A DNA stretch of 64,000 bases from Cellulomonas sp. Leaf395 (GCF_001424125.1 NZ_LMQI01000004.1:572202-636201); one strand, 5' to 3'. Shown: positions 1 through 10,044, counted from the stretch's first letter. Notes: a model not told the origin generated them from the letters alone. Numbers and translations are program-made.

Positions 1-1274
<1,274 letters not shown>

Positions 1275-1278
<4 letters not shown>

Positions 1279-2390
1279 GCGGGGCGCAGGTCCTCGACGC
1301 CGTGCAGGAAGCCGTCGCGCAGGGTGCTGCCCGGGGCCAGGTCGGCCTTGGTGACCGGGCGGCCCCGTGCCGCCGACGCGTAGATGGCGGTGACCAGCTC
1401 GAGGGAGCGGTGGGGGTCGGCCGCGACGGGCGGCAGCGGGCTGCCGGAACGGAACGACTCGTAGACCGCGCGGAGCAGAGGCGTGTGACCGGAGGGCTCG
1501 TCGTCCTCCGGCAGCGTCCACGCCGCCGGCGCAGCGTCCGGTTCTCCGCCGGTCCGCGACGGCGCCGGCGTGAGCCGCCACGAGCGGGCGTCGTGACCGT
1601 AGAGGTGCTCGACCTCGACCGTGCCGAGCGTGGTGTCCACCCGGACGTAGCTGACCTGGCGCGGCGACAGGGCCGTGGTCAGCACCGACACGATCGCGTC
1701 GTTGGCGAACCGGACCACCGCCGTCGACGTGTCCTCGGTCTCCAGGTCGCGGTCCAGGCGGAACGCGCGGGCATCGACCTCGGCCCACTCGCCGAGCAGG
1801 AACGCGAGCAGGTCGAGCTGGTGGATGCCGAGCCCGAGCAGGGGCCCGCCGCCCTCCGTCGTCCACTTCCCGCGCCACGGCACGGCGTAGTAGTCCTCCT
1901 GCTTGCGGTACCAGAGCGTGTGGCAGACGCCGACGAGCGGACGGCCGAGGGTGCCGTCGGCGAGCAGCTTCTGCACGTGACCGACGGCGGTCCCGGTGCG
2001 CTGCTGGAACACCACCGCGTACTCGCGACCGACCTGGTGCGCGACCTCGAGGACCGCGTCCAGGTCCGCCAGCGACAGGACCGGCGGCTTCTCGCAGACC
2101 ACGTGGGCGCCGCCGCGCAGGGCGGCGATCGCCTGGTCCCGGTGCAGGCCGGGCGGGGTGCAGAGGTGCACGACGTCGACAGTCTCAGCGGCGAGCAGCT
2201 CGTCGAGGCTGCCGTACCGCCCAGCCACCGAGTACTGGTCGGCGAACGCGTCCCGCACAGCCGGGCTGGGGTCCGCGACCGCGACGACCGACGCCAGCGG
2301 GTCGAGTCCGAGCACCTGCGCGTGGGCGTGGGCGATGGCCCCGGTCCCCACGAGGGCAACCCTCAGCGTGCTCTGCGACAGCTCTGTCAC
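1275..2390 (-). CDS. Gfo/Idh/MocA-family NAD(P)-dependent sugar oxidoreductase
   Basis: A 371-residue cytosolic dehydrogenase of the glucose-fructose oxidoreductase family. The Rossmann nucleotide-binding motif GTGAIA is at residues 15-20 and the diagnostic EKP, carrying the catalytic lysine, at 100-102; the C-terminal half has the family's open beta-sheet domain with GGGPLLGLGIHQLDLL. It oxidises or reduces a sugar, sugar acid or inositol-type substrate that is not identifiable here. It heads an operon with the two glycosidases (ATGA overlaps), so it may process a sugar released by them. An AAGGGAG ribosome site precedes the ATG, and two LacI-type operators lie 19-51 bp upstream. Confidence 0.85.
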
Positions 2391-2408
2391 GTCCGCTCCC
2401 TTGCTGCA

Positions 2409-2420
2409 TGAATCGATCCA
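2409..2420. promoter_or_regulatory. LacI-type operator (TGAATCG family), upstream of Gfo/Idh operon
   Basis: TGAATCGATCCA differs by one base from the perfect palindrome TGAATCGATTCA found upstream of the adjacent lacI gene (3755-3766). It lies 19 bp before the Gfo/Idh start, where a bound repressor would block transcription. Confidence 0.6.
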
Positions 2421-2427
2421 ACGTCAC

Positions 2428-2441
2428 GGTAAGCGCTTGCC
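2428..2441. promoter_or_regulatory. LacI-type operator (AAGCGCTT core), upstream of Gfo/Idh operon
   Basis: GGTAAGCGCTTGCC has a perfect AAGCGCTT core and near-symmetrical arms. Read on the minus strand it precedes the TGAATCG-type site by 7 bp, the same order seen in the rhamnose promoter (3822-3856). Confidence 0.6.
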
Positions 2442-2482
2442 ACCCGATCCGTCCACCACCTGCGGCCACTGCACGCGAGATC

Positions 2483-2535
2483 GCCGAGATCGTCAGTTGC
2501 CGACGAGCTCGTCAGTTGCAGCTCACGATCTCGGC
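2483..2535. terminator. Inverted repeat between lacI and Gfo/Idh gene (possible terminator)
   Basis: An 11-bp perfect inverted repeat, GCCGAGATCGT (2483-2493) and ACGATCTCGGC (2525-2535), encloses two direct copies of CGTCAGTTGC and a nested GAGCT/AGCTC hairpin. It sits 42 bp beyond the end of the lacI gene on the same strand, so it may end lacI transcription. No T-run follows. Related words occur in the hairpin at 32723-32792. Confidence 0.45.
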
Positions 2536-2576
2536 GGGAACTCACGAACTCGCGCTCGCGTCGGGCGGAGATCCGG

Positions 2577-3623
2577 TCACGCCGACGGGTCCGACGAGCC
2601 TCGGACCACCAGCTCCGGCTGGAACTGGATGCGTTGGTGCTGGAACGTCGCGCCCTCCGAGCGCTGGCGCAGGAGGAGGTCTGCGGCGGTCCAGCCCAGC
2701 TGGTGCGTCGGTTGGCGCACGGAGGTCAGCGGCACCGTGAGCATCGACGCGAAGACGACGTCGTCGTAGCCGACCACCGCCATCTCGTCGGGGATGGCGA
2801 CGCCGTGGGCCCGCAGGGCGCGCAGTGCGCCCAGCGCGGTGAGGTCGTTGACGCAGAACACCGCGGTGGGCCGGTCGCCGTCGGCCTCGAGGAGCCGGTT
2901 GATCCCGTCCTCGCCGCCCTCGGCGTTGAGCGAGCCGATAGTGATCTCGACGAGGGCCGCCGCGGGGTCCAGGCCGGCGCCCGCCAGCGCGGCGAGCACA
3001 CCCTCGCGGCGGTCGATGCACTGCTTGATGGTGAGCGGTCCGTTGATGAACGCGATGCGGGTGTGCCCGAGGCTGACGAGGTGCTCGATCGCCAGGGCGC
3101 CGCCGCGCACGTCGTCGACCGCGACCGAGGAGATGTCGTCGACCGGGGACGTGGTGTCCAGCAGGACCACGTCGATGCCCCGGTCCCGCAGCGCCAGGAG
3201 GTTGTCCAGCGAGCCGGCGGACGGCGTGACCATGACGCCCTGCACGCCGTGCTCCTCGAAGAGCCGCAGGTACCGCGCCTCGCGCTCGGGGTCCTCGTCG
3301 GACGAGCTGAGCATGAGGGTGTACTCGTCGGCGGCCAGCCGGTCCTCGACGCCGCGGGCGACCTCGGTGAAGAACGGGTTGGCGATGTCGAGCACGATGG
3401 CGCCGACCGTCTGGATGGTCCCCGCGCGCAGCTGCCGGGCGGAGGCGTTGCGGACGAACTGGAGCTCCTCGATGGCTACGAGCACGCGGTCGCGCGTGCT
3501 GTCGCTGACCTGGTCGGGGCGGTTGAGGACGTTGGAGACCGTGCCGACCGACACCCCGGCCCGCTTGGCGACGTCCGTGATGGAGGGTCGGCGGTCCGCG
3601 CGTCCCCGTGTCGTCGTCGACAT
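2577..3623 (-). CDS. LacI-family transcriptional regulator (probable rhamnose/galactoside regulator)
   Basis: A 348-residue LacI/GalR protein with the N-terminal DNA-binding helix-turn-helix at residues about 14-34 (ITDVAKRAGVSVGTVSNVLN) and a periplasmic-binding-protein-like effector domain (TIQTVGAIVLDIANPFF, FVNDLTALGAL, GYDDVVFASML). It is transcribed away from the rha operon and towards the GH42/GH43-like operon, and matching TGAATCG palindromes lie in front of itself, of rhaM and of the Gfo/Idh gene, so it probably controls all three and itself. The effector is inferred to be rhamnose or a catabolite. The ATG at 3623 was chosen because upstream codons do not resemble LacI proteins. Confidence 0.9.
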   Translation of the reverse strand: MSTTTRGRADRRPSITDVAKRAGVSVGTVSNVLNRPDQVSDSTRDRVLVAIEELQFVRNASARQLRAGTIQTVGAIVLDIANPFFTEVARGVEDRLAADEYTLMLSSSDEDPEREARYLRLFEEHGVQGVMVTPSAGSLDNLLALRDRGIDVVLLDTTSPVDDISSVAVDDVRGGALAIEHLVSLGHTRIAFINGPLTIKQCIDRREGVLAALAGAGLDPAAALVEITIGSLNAEGGEDGINRLLEADGDRPTAVFCVNDLTALGALRALRAHGVAIPDEMAVVGYDDVVFASMLTVPLTSVRQPTHQLGWTAADLLLRQRSEGATFQHQRIQFQPELVVRGSSDPSA

Positions 3624-3754
3624 CGACCGTCGTCCCCTCCGTCGGACCAGCAAGCGTGCGCCCGATGCTAGTTGCCCAGCCACTGCCGCCGCGGGTGCCT
3701 CGCTGCACCATGACTCTTGTGGCGCTCGGACCGGGCGCGTACGGTGCACGATAG

Positions 3755-3766
3755 TGAATCGATTCA
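3755..3766. promoter_or_regulatory. Perfect 12-bp LacI operator palindrome TGAATCGATTCA
   Basis: A perfect palindrome centred on CG in the lacI-rhaM divergent region, 132 bp upstream of the lacI start. One-mismatch copies lie at 3845-3856 and 2409-2420. It most likely mediates autoregulation of the lacI gene. Confidence 0.7.
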
Positions 3767-3811
3767 TGGAGTTCAAGGAGACGCTCCTCGAGATCCGTCC
3801 CCGGCCTACTC

Positions 3812-3841
3812 TTGACACCGCGGCAAACGCTTACTTACAGT
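3812..3841 (+). promoter_or_regulatory. Candidate rha operon promoter (TTGACA-N18-TACAGT)
   Basis: A consensus -35 TTGACA (3812-3817) and a -10-like TACAGT (3836-3841) are separated by 18 bp, about 40 bp before the rhaM start. One operator lies between the two boxes and another just downstream, near the expected transcription start, a classical repression layout. Confidence 0.55.
3822..3835. promoter_or_regulatory. LacI-type operator in the rha promoter spacer
   Basis: GGCAAACGCTTACT resembles the minus-strand form GGCAAGCGCTTACC at 2428-2441 and GGCAAACGCTTTCC at 21987-22000. It occupies the spacer between the -35 and -10 boxes. Confidence 0.55.
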
Positions 3842-3844
3842 GCG

Positions 3845-3856
3845 TGAATCGTTTCA
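3845..3856. promoter_or_regulatory. LacI-type operator at the rha transcription start
   Basis: TGAATCGTTTCA differs by one base from the perfect palindrome at 3755-3766 and covers the predicted start point of the rha transcript. Confidence 0.6.
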
Positions 3857-3881
3857 ACGTCGAATCGTGAAGGGTAGACGC

Positions 3882-4247
3882 ATGACCCGCGTGTGCTTCG
3901 TGTCCCGCGTCCGGCCCGACCGGCTGGACGAGTACCGGTCCCGGCACGCCGCCGTGTGGCCTGAGATGCTCGAGGCCCTTCGTGACACCGGCTGGCGCGA
4001 CTACTCGCTGTTCCTGTCCGGTGACGGCCTGCTCGTCGGCTACCTCGAGACCGATGACTACGCCGCCGCCCAGGAGGCCATGACCCGAACCGCGGTCAAC
4101 CCGCGCTGGCAGGCCGAGATGAGCGAGTTCTTCGTCGACGACGGCAACCCGGACGAGGGCTTCCAGGTCCTCGACGAGGTGTTCCACCTGGAGGACCAGC
4201 TGCGTGCGGCCGGCCTCGCCACCCACCCCCAGGAGCTCCGAGCATGA
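3882..4247 (+). CDS. rhaM: L-rhamnose mutarotase
   Basis: A 121-residue protein of the RhaM/RhaU family (dimeric alpha-beta barrel fold), which interconverts alpha and beta anomers of L-rhamnose so that the isomerase is supplied with its preferred form. Typical features are the opening CFVSRVRPDRLDEYRSRH, the conserved histidine in that segment, WPEMLEALRDTGWRDYSLFL, and MSEFFVD near the end. The ATG at 3882 follows GAAGGG at a 7-bp spacing; a longer upstream frame would run through the operator and is rejected. It is the first gene of the rhamnose operon and its stop overlaps the rhaI start (ATGA at 4244-4247). Confidence 0.93.
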   Translation: MTRVCFVSRVRPDRLDEYRSRHAAVWPEMLEALRDTGWRDYSLFLSGDGLLVGYLETDDYAAAQEAMTRTAVNPRWQAEMSEFFVDDGNPDEGFQVLDEVFHLEDQLRAAGLATHPQELRA

Positions 4248-5398
4248 CCATCACCGATGCCCTCTCCCAGCAGACGATCGAGCTGCCCTCTTGGGCGTTC
4301 GGGAACTCCGGCACCCGGTTCAAGGTGTTCGCCCAGCAGGGCGTCCCGCGCGACCCGTACGAGAAGATCGCCGACGCCGCGCAGGTGCACCGCTACACGG
4401 GCGTCGCGCCGCGGGTCAGCCTGCACATCCCGTGGGACCTGGTCGACGACTACGACGACCTCGCGCGCCACGCCAAGGAGCAGGGCGTGTCCATCGGGGC
4501 GATCAACTCGAACCTGTTCCAGGACGACGACTACATGCTCGGCTCGCTGACGCACCCGTCGGCGACCGTCCGGGCGAAGGCCGTCGCGCACCACCTGCAG
4601 TGCATCGACGTCATGCGCGCCACCGGGTCCACGGACCTCAAGCTGTGGCTGCCGGACGGCCTGAACTACCCCGGCCAGGACTCGCTGCGCGCCCGACAGG
4701 ACCGGCTTGCGGACTCGCTCGCCGAGATCTACGCGGCGCTCGACCCGAACCACCGGCTGATCCTCGAGTACAAGTTCTTCGAGCCGGCGTTCTACTCGAT
4801 GGACATCCCCGACTGGGGCACGTCCCTGCTGCACTGCCTCGCGCTCGGGGACCGCGCGTTCGTCGTGCTGGACACCGGGCACCACGCTCCCGGGACCAAC
4901 ATCGAGTTCATCGTCGCCCAGCTGCTGCGCGCCGGCCGCCTCGGTGCGTTCGACTTCAACTCCCGGTTCTACGCCGACGACGACCTCATGGTCGGCTCGG
5001 CCGACCCGTTCCAGCTGTTCCGGATCATGCACGAGATCGTGCAGTCCGGAGCCCTGGCGCCGACGTCCGGGGTCAACTTCATGCTGGACCAGTGCCACAA
5101 CATCGAACCGAAGATCCCCGGGCAGATCCGCTCGGTGATGAACGTCCAGGAGGCCACGGCGAAGGCGCTGCTGGTCGACGCCGACGCGCTGCTGGAGGCG
5201 CAGACGGCCGGCGACGTGCTCGGCGCCAACGGCCTGGTCATGGACGCCTACAACACGGACGTCCGGCCGCTGCTCGCGCAGCTGCGGGAGTCGCAGGGGC
5301 TCGACCCCGACCCGATCGCCGCCTACAAGGCGTCGGGGTACGCAGAGAAGATCGTCGCCGAGCGGATCGGCGGCAACCAGGCGGGATGGGGAGCATGA
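4244..5398 (+). CDS. rhaI: L-rhamnose isomerase (RhaI type)
   Basis: A 384-residue TIM-barrel isomerase converting L-rhamnose to L-rhamnulose, of the Pseudomonas stutzeri/Gram-positive RhaI kind rather than E. coli RhaA. Expected metal and catalytic residues fall in ILEYKFFEP (Glu175, Lys177), VVLDTGHHAPG (Asp210, His213) and FDFNSRFYADDD (Asp237 and the following Asp cluster). Length fits the family. It is coupled on both sides: ATGA with rhaM and ATGA with the aldolase gene. Close relatives in this family also isomerise other sugars such as allose, but the operon makes rhamnose the clear substrate. Confidence 0.93.
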   Translation: MTITDALSQQTIELPSWAFGNSGTRFKVFAQQGVPRDPYEKIADAAQVHRYTGVAPRVSLHIPWDLVDDYDDLARHAKEQGVSIGAINSNLFQDDDYMLGSLTHPSATVRAKAVAHHLQCIDVMRATGSTDLKLWLPDGLNYPGQDSLRARQDRLADSLAEIYAALDPNHRLILEYKFFEPAFYSMDIPDWGTSLLHCLALGDRAFVVLDTGHHAPGTNIEFIVAQLLRAGRLGAFDFNSRFYADDDLMVGSADPFQLFRIMHEIVQSGALAPTSGVNFMLDQCHNIEPKIPGQIRSVMNVQEATAKALLVDADALLEAQTAGDVLGANGLVMDAYNTDVRPLLAQLRESQGLDPDPIAAYKASGYAEKIVAERIGGNQAGWGA

Positions 5399-7425
5399 GC
5401 GTCGCAGAAGAGCTGGTCGCACGGTCCAACAGGCTCGGGGCAGACCCGCGGACCACCAACTACGCGGGCGGGAACACGTCCGCGAAGGGCACGGCGACGG
5501 ACCCGGTCACGGGTTCGGACGTCGAGCTGCTCTGGGTCAAGGGCTCGGGCGGTGACCTGGGCACGCTGACGGAGAAGAACCTCGCGGTGCTGCGGCTGGA
5601 CCGCCTGCGCGCGCTGGTCGACGTCTACCCGGGCGTGGACCGCGAGGACGAGATGGTGGCGGCGTTCGACTACTGCCTGCACGGCAAGGGTGGTGCGGCG
5701 CCGTCGATCGACACGGCGATGCACGCCCTGGTCGACGCGCTGCACGTGGACCACCTGCACCCGGACTCGGGCATCGCGTTCGCGACGGCGGCCGACGGGG
5801 AGGCGCTGACCGCGGAGGTGTTCGGCGACTCGGTCGTGTGGGTGCCCTGGCGTCGGCCGGGGTTCCAGCTGGGGCTGGACATCGCGGAGATCAAGGCGAA
5901 GAACCCGCAGGCCATCGGCTGCATCCTGGGCGGGCACGGCATCACGGCGTGGGGCGACTCGTCGGACGAGGCCGAGGAGCGCTCGCTGGAGATCGTGCGG
6001 ACCGCCGAGGCGTTCATCGCGGAGAAGCTGGCCGAGGGCCCGCACCCGTTCGGGGACGTCGTGCAGACCCCGCTTCCCGACGACGAGCGGCGGGCCCGCG
6101 CGGCCGCGCTCGCGCCGGTGATCCGTGGGCTGGCCTCGACGGACAAGCCGCAGGTCGGTCACTACACCGACTCCGAGGTCGTGCTGGACTTCGTGTCCCG
6201 CGCCGCGCTGGGTCGCCTGGCCGAGCTCGGCACGTCGTGCCCGGACCACTTCCTGCGTACCAAGGTCAAGCCGCTCGTGGTTGACCTGCCCTCGGACGCG
6301 CCCATCGAGGAGGTCGTCGGGCGGCTCAAGGAGCTGCACGCCACCTACCGGGCCGACTACCAGGGCTACTACGACCGCAACGCCACCCCGGACAGCCCGG
6401 CGATCCGCGGGGCGGACCCGGCGATCGTGCTGGTCCCGGGCGTGGGGATGTTCTCCTTCGGCAAGGACAAGCAGACCGCTCGCGTGGCCGGGGAGTTCTA
6501 CGTCAACGCGATCAACGTGATGCGCGGCGCCGAGGCGATCAGCACGTATGTGCCCATCGACGAGGCCGAGAAGTTCCGCATCGAGTACTGGGCCCTCGAA
6601 GAGGCCAAGCTGCAGCGGATGCCCAAGGCCAAGCCGCTGGCCACCCGGGTCGCCGTGGTCACCGGGGCCGGGTCGGGCATCGGGCGGGCGATCGCGGAGC
6701 GGCTCGCCGCCGAGGGTGCCTGCGTGGTCGTCGCGGACCTCAACCTCGAGGGCGCGTCCGAGGTGGCCGCCGCGCTGGGCGGGCCGGACGTGGCGATCGC
6801 GGTCAAGGCGGACGTGACGTCCGAGGAGGACATCGCCCGCCTGATCGCCGAGACGTCCCTGGCGTTCGGGGGCGTGGACCTCGTCGTGAACAACGCCGGG
6901 CTGTCCATCTCCAAGCCGCTGCTGGACACCACCGCCAAGGACTGGGACCTGCAGCACGACGTCATGGCCCGGGGGTCGTTCCTGGTCGCCCGCGAGGCGG
7001 CCCGCGCGATGATCGCCCAGGACATGGGCGGCGACATCGTCTACATCGCCTCGAAGAACTCCCTGTTCGCCGGCCCGAACAACATCGCGTACTCGGCGAC
7101 CAAGGCCGACCAGGCCCACCAGGTCCGCCTGCTCGCCGCCGAGCTCGGCGCGCACGGCATCCGGGTCAACGGGGTCAACCCCGACGGCGTCGTGCGCGGC
7201 TCGGGCATCTTCGCCGGCGGCTGGGGCGCCCAGCGCGCCGCCACCTACGGCGTGCCCGAAGAAGAGCTCGGTGCCTACTACGCCCAGCGCACCCTGCTGA
7301 AGCGCGAGGTCCTGCCCGAGCACGTCGCCGCAGCGGTGTTCGCCCTGACCGGCCCGGACCTGGTGCAGACCACCGGCCTGCACGTCCCGGTCGACTCCGG
7401 CGTCGCGGCGGCCTTCCTGCGATGA
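5395..7425 (+). CDS. rhaD: Bifunctional rhamnulose-1-phosphate aldolase / lactaldehyde dehydrogenase (SDR)
   Basis: A 676-residue two-domain enzyme. Residues 1 to about 410 are a class II (zinc) aldolase with metal histidines in VDHLHPDSG (His120, His122) and GGHGITAWG (His181); it splits L-rhamnulose-1-phosphate into DHAP and L-lactaldehyde. Residues about 420-676 are a short-chain dehydrogenase with TGAGSGIG at 423-430, NNAG, and the Tyr566-x3-Lys570 pair; it would oxidise the lactaldehyde to lactate. This fusion (RhaEW/YuxG type) is common in Gram-positive and other bacteria. The ATG overlapping the rhaI stop was chosen; an ATG nine bases earlier (5386) is possible. Confidence 0.93.
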   Translation: MSVAEELVARSNRLGADPRTTNYAGGNTSAKGTATDPVTGSDVELLWVKGSGGDLGTLTEKNLAVLRLDRLRALVDVYPGVDREDEMVAAFDYCLHGKGGAAPSIDTAMHALVDALHVDHLHPDSGIAFATAADGEALTAEVFGDSVVWVPWRRPGFQLGLDIAEIKAKNPQAIGCILGGHGITAWGDSSDEAEERSLEIVRTAEAFIAEKLAEGPHPFGDVVQTPLPDDERRARAAALAPVIRGLASTDKPQVGHYTDSEVVLDFVSRAALGRLAELGTSCPDHFLRTKVKPLVVDLPSDAPIEEVVGRLKELHATYRADYQGYYDRNATPDSPAIRGADPAIVLVPGVGMFSFGKDKQTARVAGEFYVNAINVMRGAEAISTYVPIDEAEKFRIEYWALEEAKLQRMPKAKPLATRVAVVTGAGSGIGRAIAERLAAEGACVVVADLNLEGASEVAAALGGPDVAIAVKADVTSEEDIARLIAETSLAFGGVDLVVNNAGLSISKPLLDTTAKDWDLQHDVMARGSFLVAREAARAMIAQDMGGDIVYIASKNSLFAGPNNIAYSATKADQAHQVRLLAAELGAHGIRVNGVNPDGVVRGSGIFAGGWGAQRAATYGVPEEELGAYYAQRTLLKREVLPEHVAAAVFALTGPDLVQTTGLHVPVDSGVAAAFLR

Positions 7426-7464
7426 CCCGACCGTCCGACCACGAGAGCGGCAGCTCGCGACGGG

Positions 7465-7505
7465 CGCGGCAGTCCGTATTGCCGCGCTCGTCGCAGACTG
7501 CCGCG
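7465..7505. repeat. Hairpin between rhaD and rhaB
   Basis: A perfect 10-bp inverted repeat, CGCGGCAGTC (7465-7474) and GACTGCCGCG (7496-7505), in the 97-bp gap between rhaD and rhaB. It could attenuate or stabilise the transcript within the operon; no T-run follows, so full termination is unlikely. Confidence 0.45.
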
Positions 7506-7522
7506 TCCGGCGCGGCCGACCG

Positions 7523-8986
7523 ATGAGCGCGTTCGCCGCCGTCGACCTCGGGGCGTCCTCCGGGCGGGTCATCGTCGGGAGCGTCGACGACGGACGGGTG
7601 GCCCTGCACGAGGTCAACCGGTTCCCCAACGGGCCGGTGCGCGTCGGCGGTGCGCTGCACTGGGACGTCATCGGGCTGTACCGGGGGATCCTCGACGGGC
7701 TGCGCGCGGCGACGCGTGAGGTCGGGACGCTCAGCGGCGTCGGCATCGACTCGTGGGCGGTCGACTACGGCCTCCTCGACGGGGACGGTGCGCTGCTCGG
7801 TACACCGTTCCACTACCGGGACGCGCGGACCCACGGCGTGCCGGACAAGGTCTTCGCGACGGTCCCCGCCGACGAGCTCTACGCCCGCTCGGGTCTGCAG
7901 GTGCAGCCGTTCAACACCGTGTTCCAGCTGGTGGCTGCGCAGGGCACGGCGGCGCTGGCCGCGGCTCGTGGTCTGCTCCTGATCCCGGACCTGCTGGGGT
8001 ACTGGCTGACGGGCGCCCGGGTGGCGGAGGTGACCAACGCGTCCACGACCGGGCTGCTCGACGCGACCACGCGCACGTGGGCGAGCGACCTGGCGGAGCG
8101 GCTGGGCATCGACATCAGGCTGCTGCCTCCGCTGCTCGACGCCGGCGCCCTGCTCGGCCACGTGCGCGAGGACGTCGGCCTGCACGGGGCGGTGCCGGTG
8201 TGGACGGTTGGCTCGCACGACACCGCGTCGGCCGTCGTGGCGGTCCCGGCCGTGGGCAGCGACTTCGCCTACATCTCCTGCGGCACGTGGTCGCTGGTCG
8301 GCCTGGAGCTGGACCGGCCGGTGCTCACCGAGGCCAGCCGCGCCGCGAACTTCACCAACGAGGCCGGCGTCGACGGCACGGTCCGCTACCTGCGCAACGT
8401 CATGGGCCTGTGGGTGCTCCAGGAGTCGATCCGCACCTGGAACGAGGCCGGCCTGCCCGCCGACCTGCCGGACCTCCTGGCCGCCGCCGCGCGCGTGCCC
8501 GCCCTGACCACGGTGGTCGACATCGACGGACCCACGTTCCTGCCGCCCGGGGACATGCCGTCGCGCATCGCCGCCGAGGCCGTCCGCACCGGGCAGACGC
8601 CGCCGCAGTCGCAGGCCGAGACCGTCCGGTGCATTCTCGACTCGCTCGCTCTCGCCTACCGCAGGGCGGTCCGGCAGGCGTCGACGCTCGCGGACCGCGA
8701 CGTGTCGGTGGTGCACGTGGTCGGCGGGGGAGTGCGCAACGAGCTGCTGTGCCAGCTCACCGCGGACGCGACCGGGCTTCCGGCAGTCGCGGGGCCGGTC
8801 GAGGGTGCCGCGCTGGGCAACGTCCTGGTGCAGGCGCGGGCCGCCGGGGTGCTGTCCGGGGGGCTGGCGGACCTGCGCGCCGCGGGGGCGCGTGGGCTGG
8901 ACCTGCGACGGTACGAGCCCGGCGCCACCAGCGGGCCGACCGACCAGCAGTGGGCCGCCGCCGAACGCAGGGTCGAAGGTCCGTAG
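7523..8986 (+). CDS. rhaB: Rhamnulokinase (FGGY carbohydrate kinase)
   Basis: A 487-residue FGGY-family kinase that phosphorylates L-rhamnulose to L-rhamnulose-1-phosphate. The N-terminal phosphate-binding loop DLGASSGR is at residues 8-15, GVGIDSWAVDYGLLD carries the catalytic-base Asp region, the middle has SHDTASAV and ISCGTWSLVGLE, and VHVVGGGVRNELLCQLTADATG is the C-terminal ATP-binding segment. Length is normal for RhaB. It is separated from rhaD by 97 bp with a hairpin, so it may be read through from the rha promoter at reduced level. With rhaM, rhaI and rhaD it completes rhamnose breakdown; no rhamnose importer is seen in the window. Confidence 0.93.
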   Translation: MSAFAAVDLGASSGRVIVGSVDDGRVALHEVNRFPNGPVRVGGALHWDVIGLYRGILDGLRAATREVGTLSGVGIDSWAVDYGLLDGDGALLGTPFHYRDARTHGVPDKVFATVPADELYARSGLQVQPFNTVFQLVAAQGTAALAAARGLLLIPDLLGYWLTGARVAEVTNASTTGLLDATTRTWASDLAERLGIDIRLLPPLLDAGALLGHVREDVGLHGAVPVWTVGSHDTASAVVAVPAVGSDFAYISCGTWSLVGLELDRPVLTEASRAANFTNEAGVDGTVRYLRNVMGLWVLQESIRTWNEAGLPADLPDLLAAAARVPALTTVVDIDGPTFLPPGDMPSRIAAEAVRTGQTPPQSQAETVRCILDSLALAYRRAVRQASTLADRDVSVVHVVGGGVRNELLCQLTADATGLPAVAGPVEGAALGNVLVQARAAGVLSGGLADLRAAGARGLDLRRYEPGATSGPTDQQWAAAERRVEGP

Positions 8987-9009
8987 TCCACATGACCGCC
9001 ACTTCCGTG

Positions 9010-9052
9010 GACCGGCGCGCGGGGCCGCTCGGGACGGGTCCGCGCGCCGGTC
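9010..9052. terminator. GC-rich hairpin ending the rha operon
   Basis: A perfect 13-bp inverted repeat, GACCGGCGCGCGG (9010-9022) and CCGCGCGCCGGTC (9040-9052), with a 17-base loop, lies 24 bp after rhaB and 87 bp beyond the end of the convergent permease gene. It lacks a T-run, as is usual for actinobacterial terminators. Confidence 0.6.
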
Positions 9053-9138
9053 GTGCCATCGTCCAACCGGCGCGGCGGTGCACCCAGAGACCAAAGTCCC
9101 CGTCCTCGACGGGGGCCTGGTGCCGTCGTCGGCCTGCG

Positions 9139-10044
9139 TCAGCCCAGCGTCGCGGCGACGACGAGCAGCACCGGGACGCACAGCACCGTGGTGACCAGTC
9201 CCGCGTCGCGCGCGAGCGCCTCGCCGTGCCGGTACTGCATCGCGTAGACGAGCACGTTCTGGGCGGTCGGCAGCGCCGCCATCGCGACCACCGCCAGCAG
9301 CGCGTGCCGCGGCAGGACCAGCGCGGTGCCCAGCCCCCACGCGAGCAGCGGGTGCAGCACCGCGCGCAGGCCGACGGCGAGGGCCAGGTCCGCTCGGGGA
9401 GCGGCGGAGTCGACCGTGCGCGGGACGGCCAGCGCCATGCCGAACGTGAGCAGCGCGAGCGGTGCCGCCGCGGCGCCGACCAGGCGGAACGGCTCGTACA
9501 CGACCTCGGGCAGCGACCAGGGCATGGCCGCGAGCAGGAGGCCGACGAGTGTCGCCACGATGATCGGGTTGCTGAGCGTCCGTCGCAGCACGGAGCCGCC
9601 TCGGGAGCCTCTGTCGAGCACGGCGAAGGCTATCGGTGCCAGGACGAGGAGCTGGAACAGCAGCGTCGGCACCACCGCGACCGGGTCGTCGAGCAGGTAG
9701 ACGGCCAGCGGGAGGCCGATGTTCCCGGCGTTCACGTACGACGACGCGAGCGTGCCGACGGTGACGTCGGCGGCCTGCCGGCGCAGCACGAACCGGAGGA
9801 CGAGGACCGCGACGACCGCGACGGCCACGGTGGAGGTCCAGGTGACCACGGCCTGGCGGGACAGCAGCAGGTGCAGGTCGGCGTGCGCGACCGTGGTGAG
9901 CAGCAGCGCCGGGGTGGCCACCGCGAACACGACGCGAGCGAGCACCGGTGCGGCTCGCTCGCCCAGCACCCGCTGGCGAGCCAGCAGCCAGCCGAGCGCG
10001 ACGACGGCGCCCATGGTGCCGAGCGCGGTGACGACGGCGCCCAT
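9139..10044 (-). CDS. AEC-family permease (auxin efflux carrier type)
   Basis: A 301-residue membrane protein with about ten hydrophobic segments, starting with TALGTMGAVVALGWLLAR. The sequence LASSYVNAGNIGLPLAVYLL is the diagnostic AEC (auxin efflux carrier/malonate transporter) motif with its helix-breaking Asn-Ala-Gly-Asn-Ile-Gly, and a similar broken helix with TAQNVLVYAMQY is in the C-terminal half. Such carriers move small organic anions; no substrate can be assigned. It converges on the rha operon and is monocistronic. The ATG at 10044 starts directly before the first membrane segment; a later in-frame Met at residue 11 is an alternative. Confidence 0.82.
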   Translation of the reverse strand: MGAVVTALGTMGAVVALGWLLARQRVLGERAAPVLARVVFAVATPALLLTTVAHADLHLLLSRQAVVTWTSTVAVAVVAVLVLRFVLRRQAADVTVGTLASSYVNAGNIGLPLAVYLLDDPVAVVPTLLFQLLVLAPIAFAVLDRGSRGGSVLRRTLSNPIIVATLVGLLLAAMPWSLPEVVYEPFRLVGAAAAPLALLTFGMALAVPRTVDSAAPRADLALAVGLRAVLHPLLAWGLGTALVLPRHALLAVVAMAALPTAQNVLVYAMQYRHGEALARDAGLVTTVLCVPVLLVVAATLG

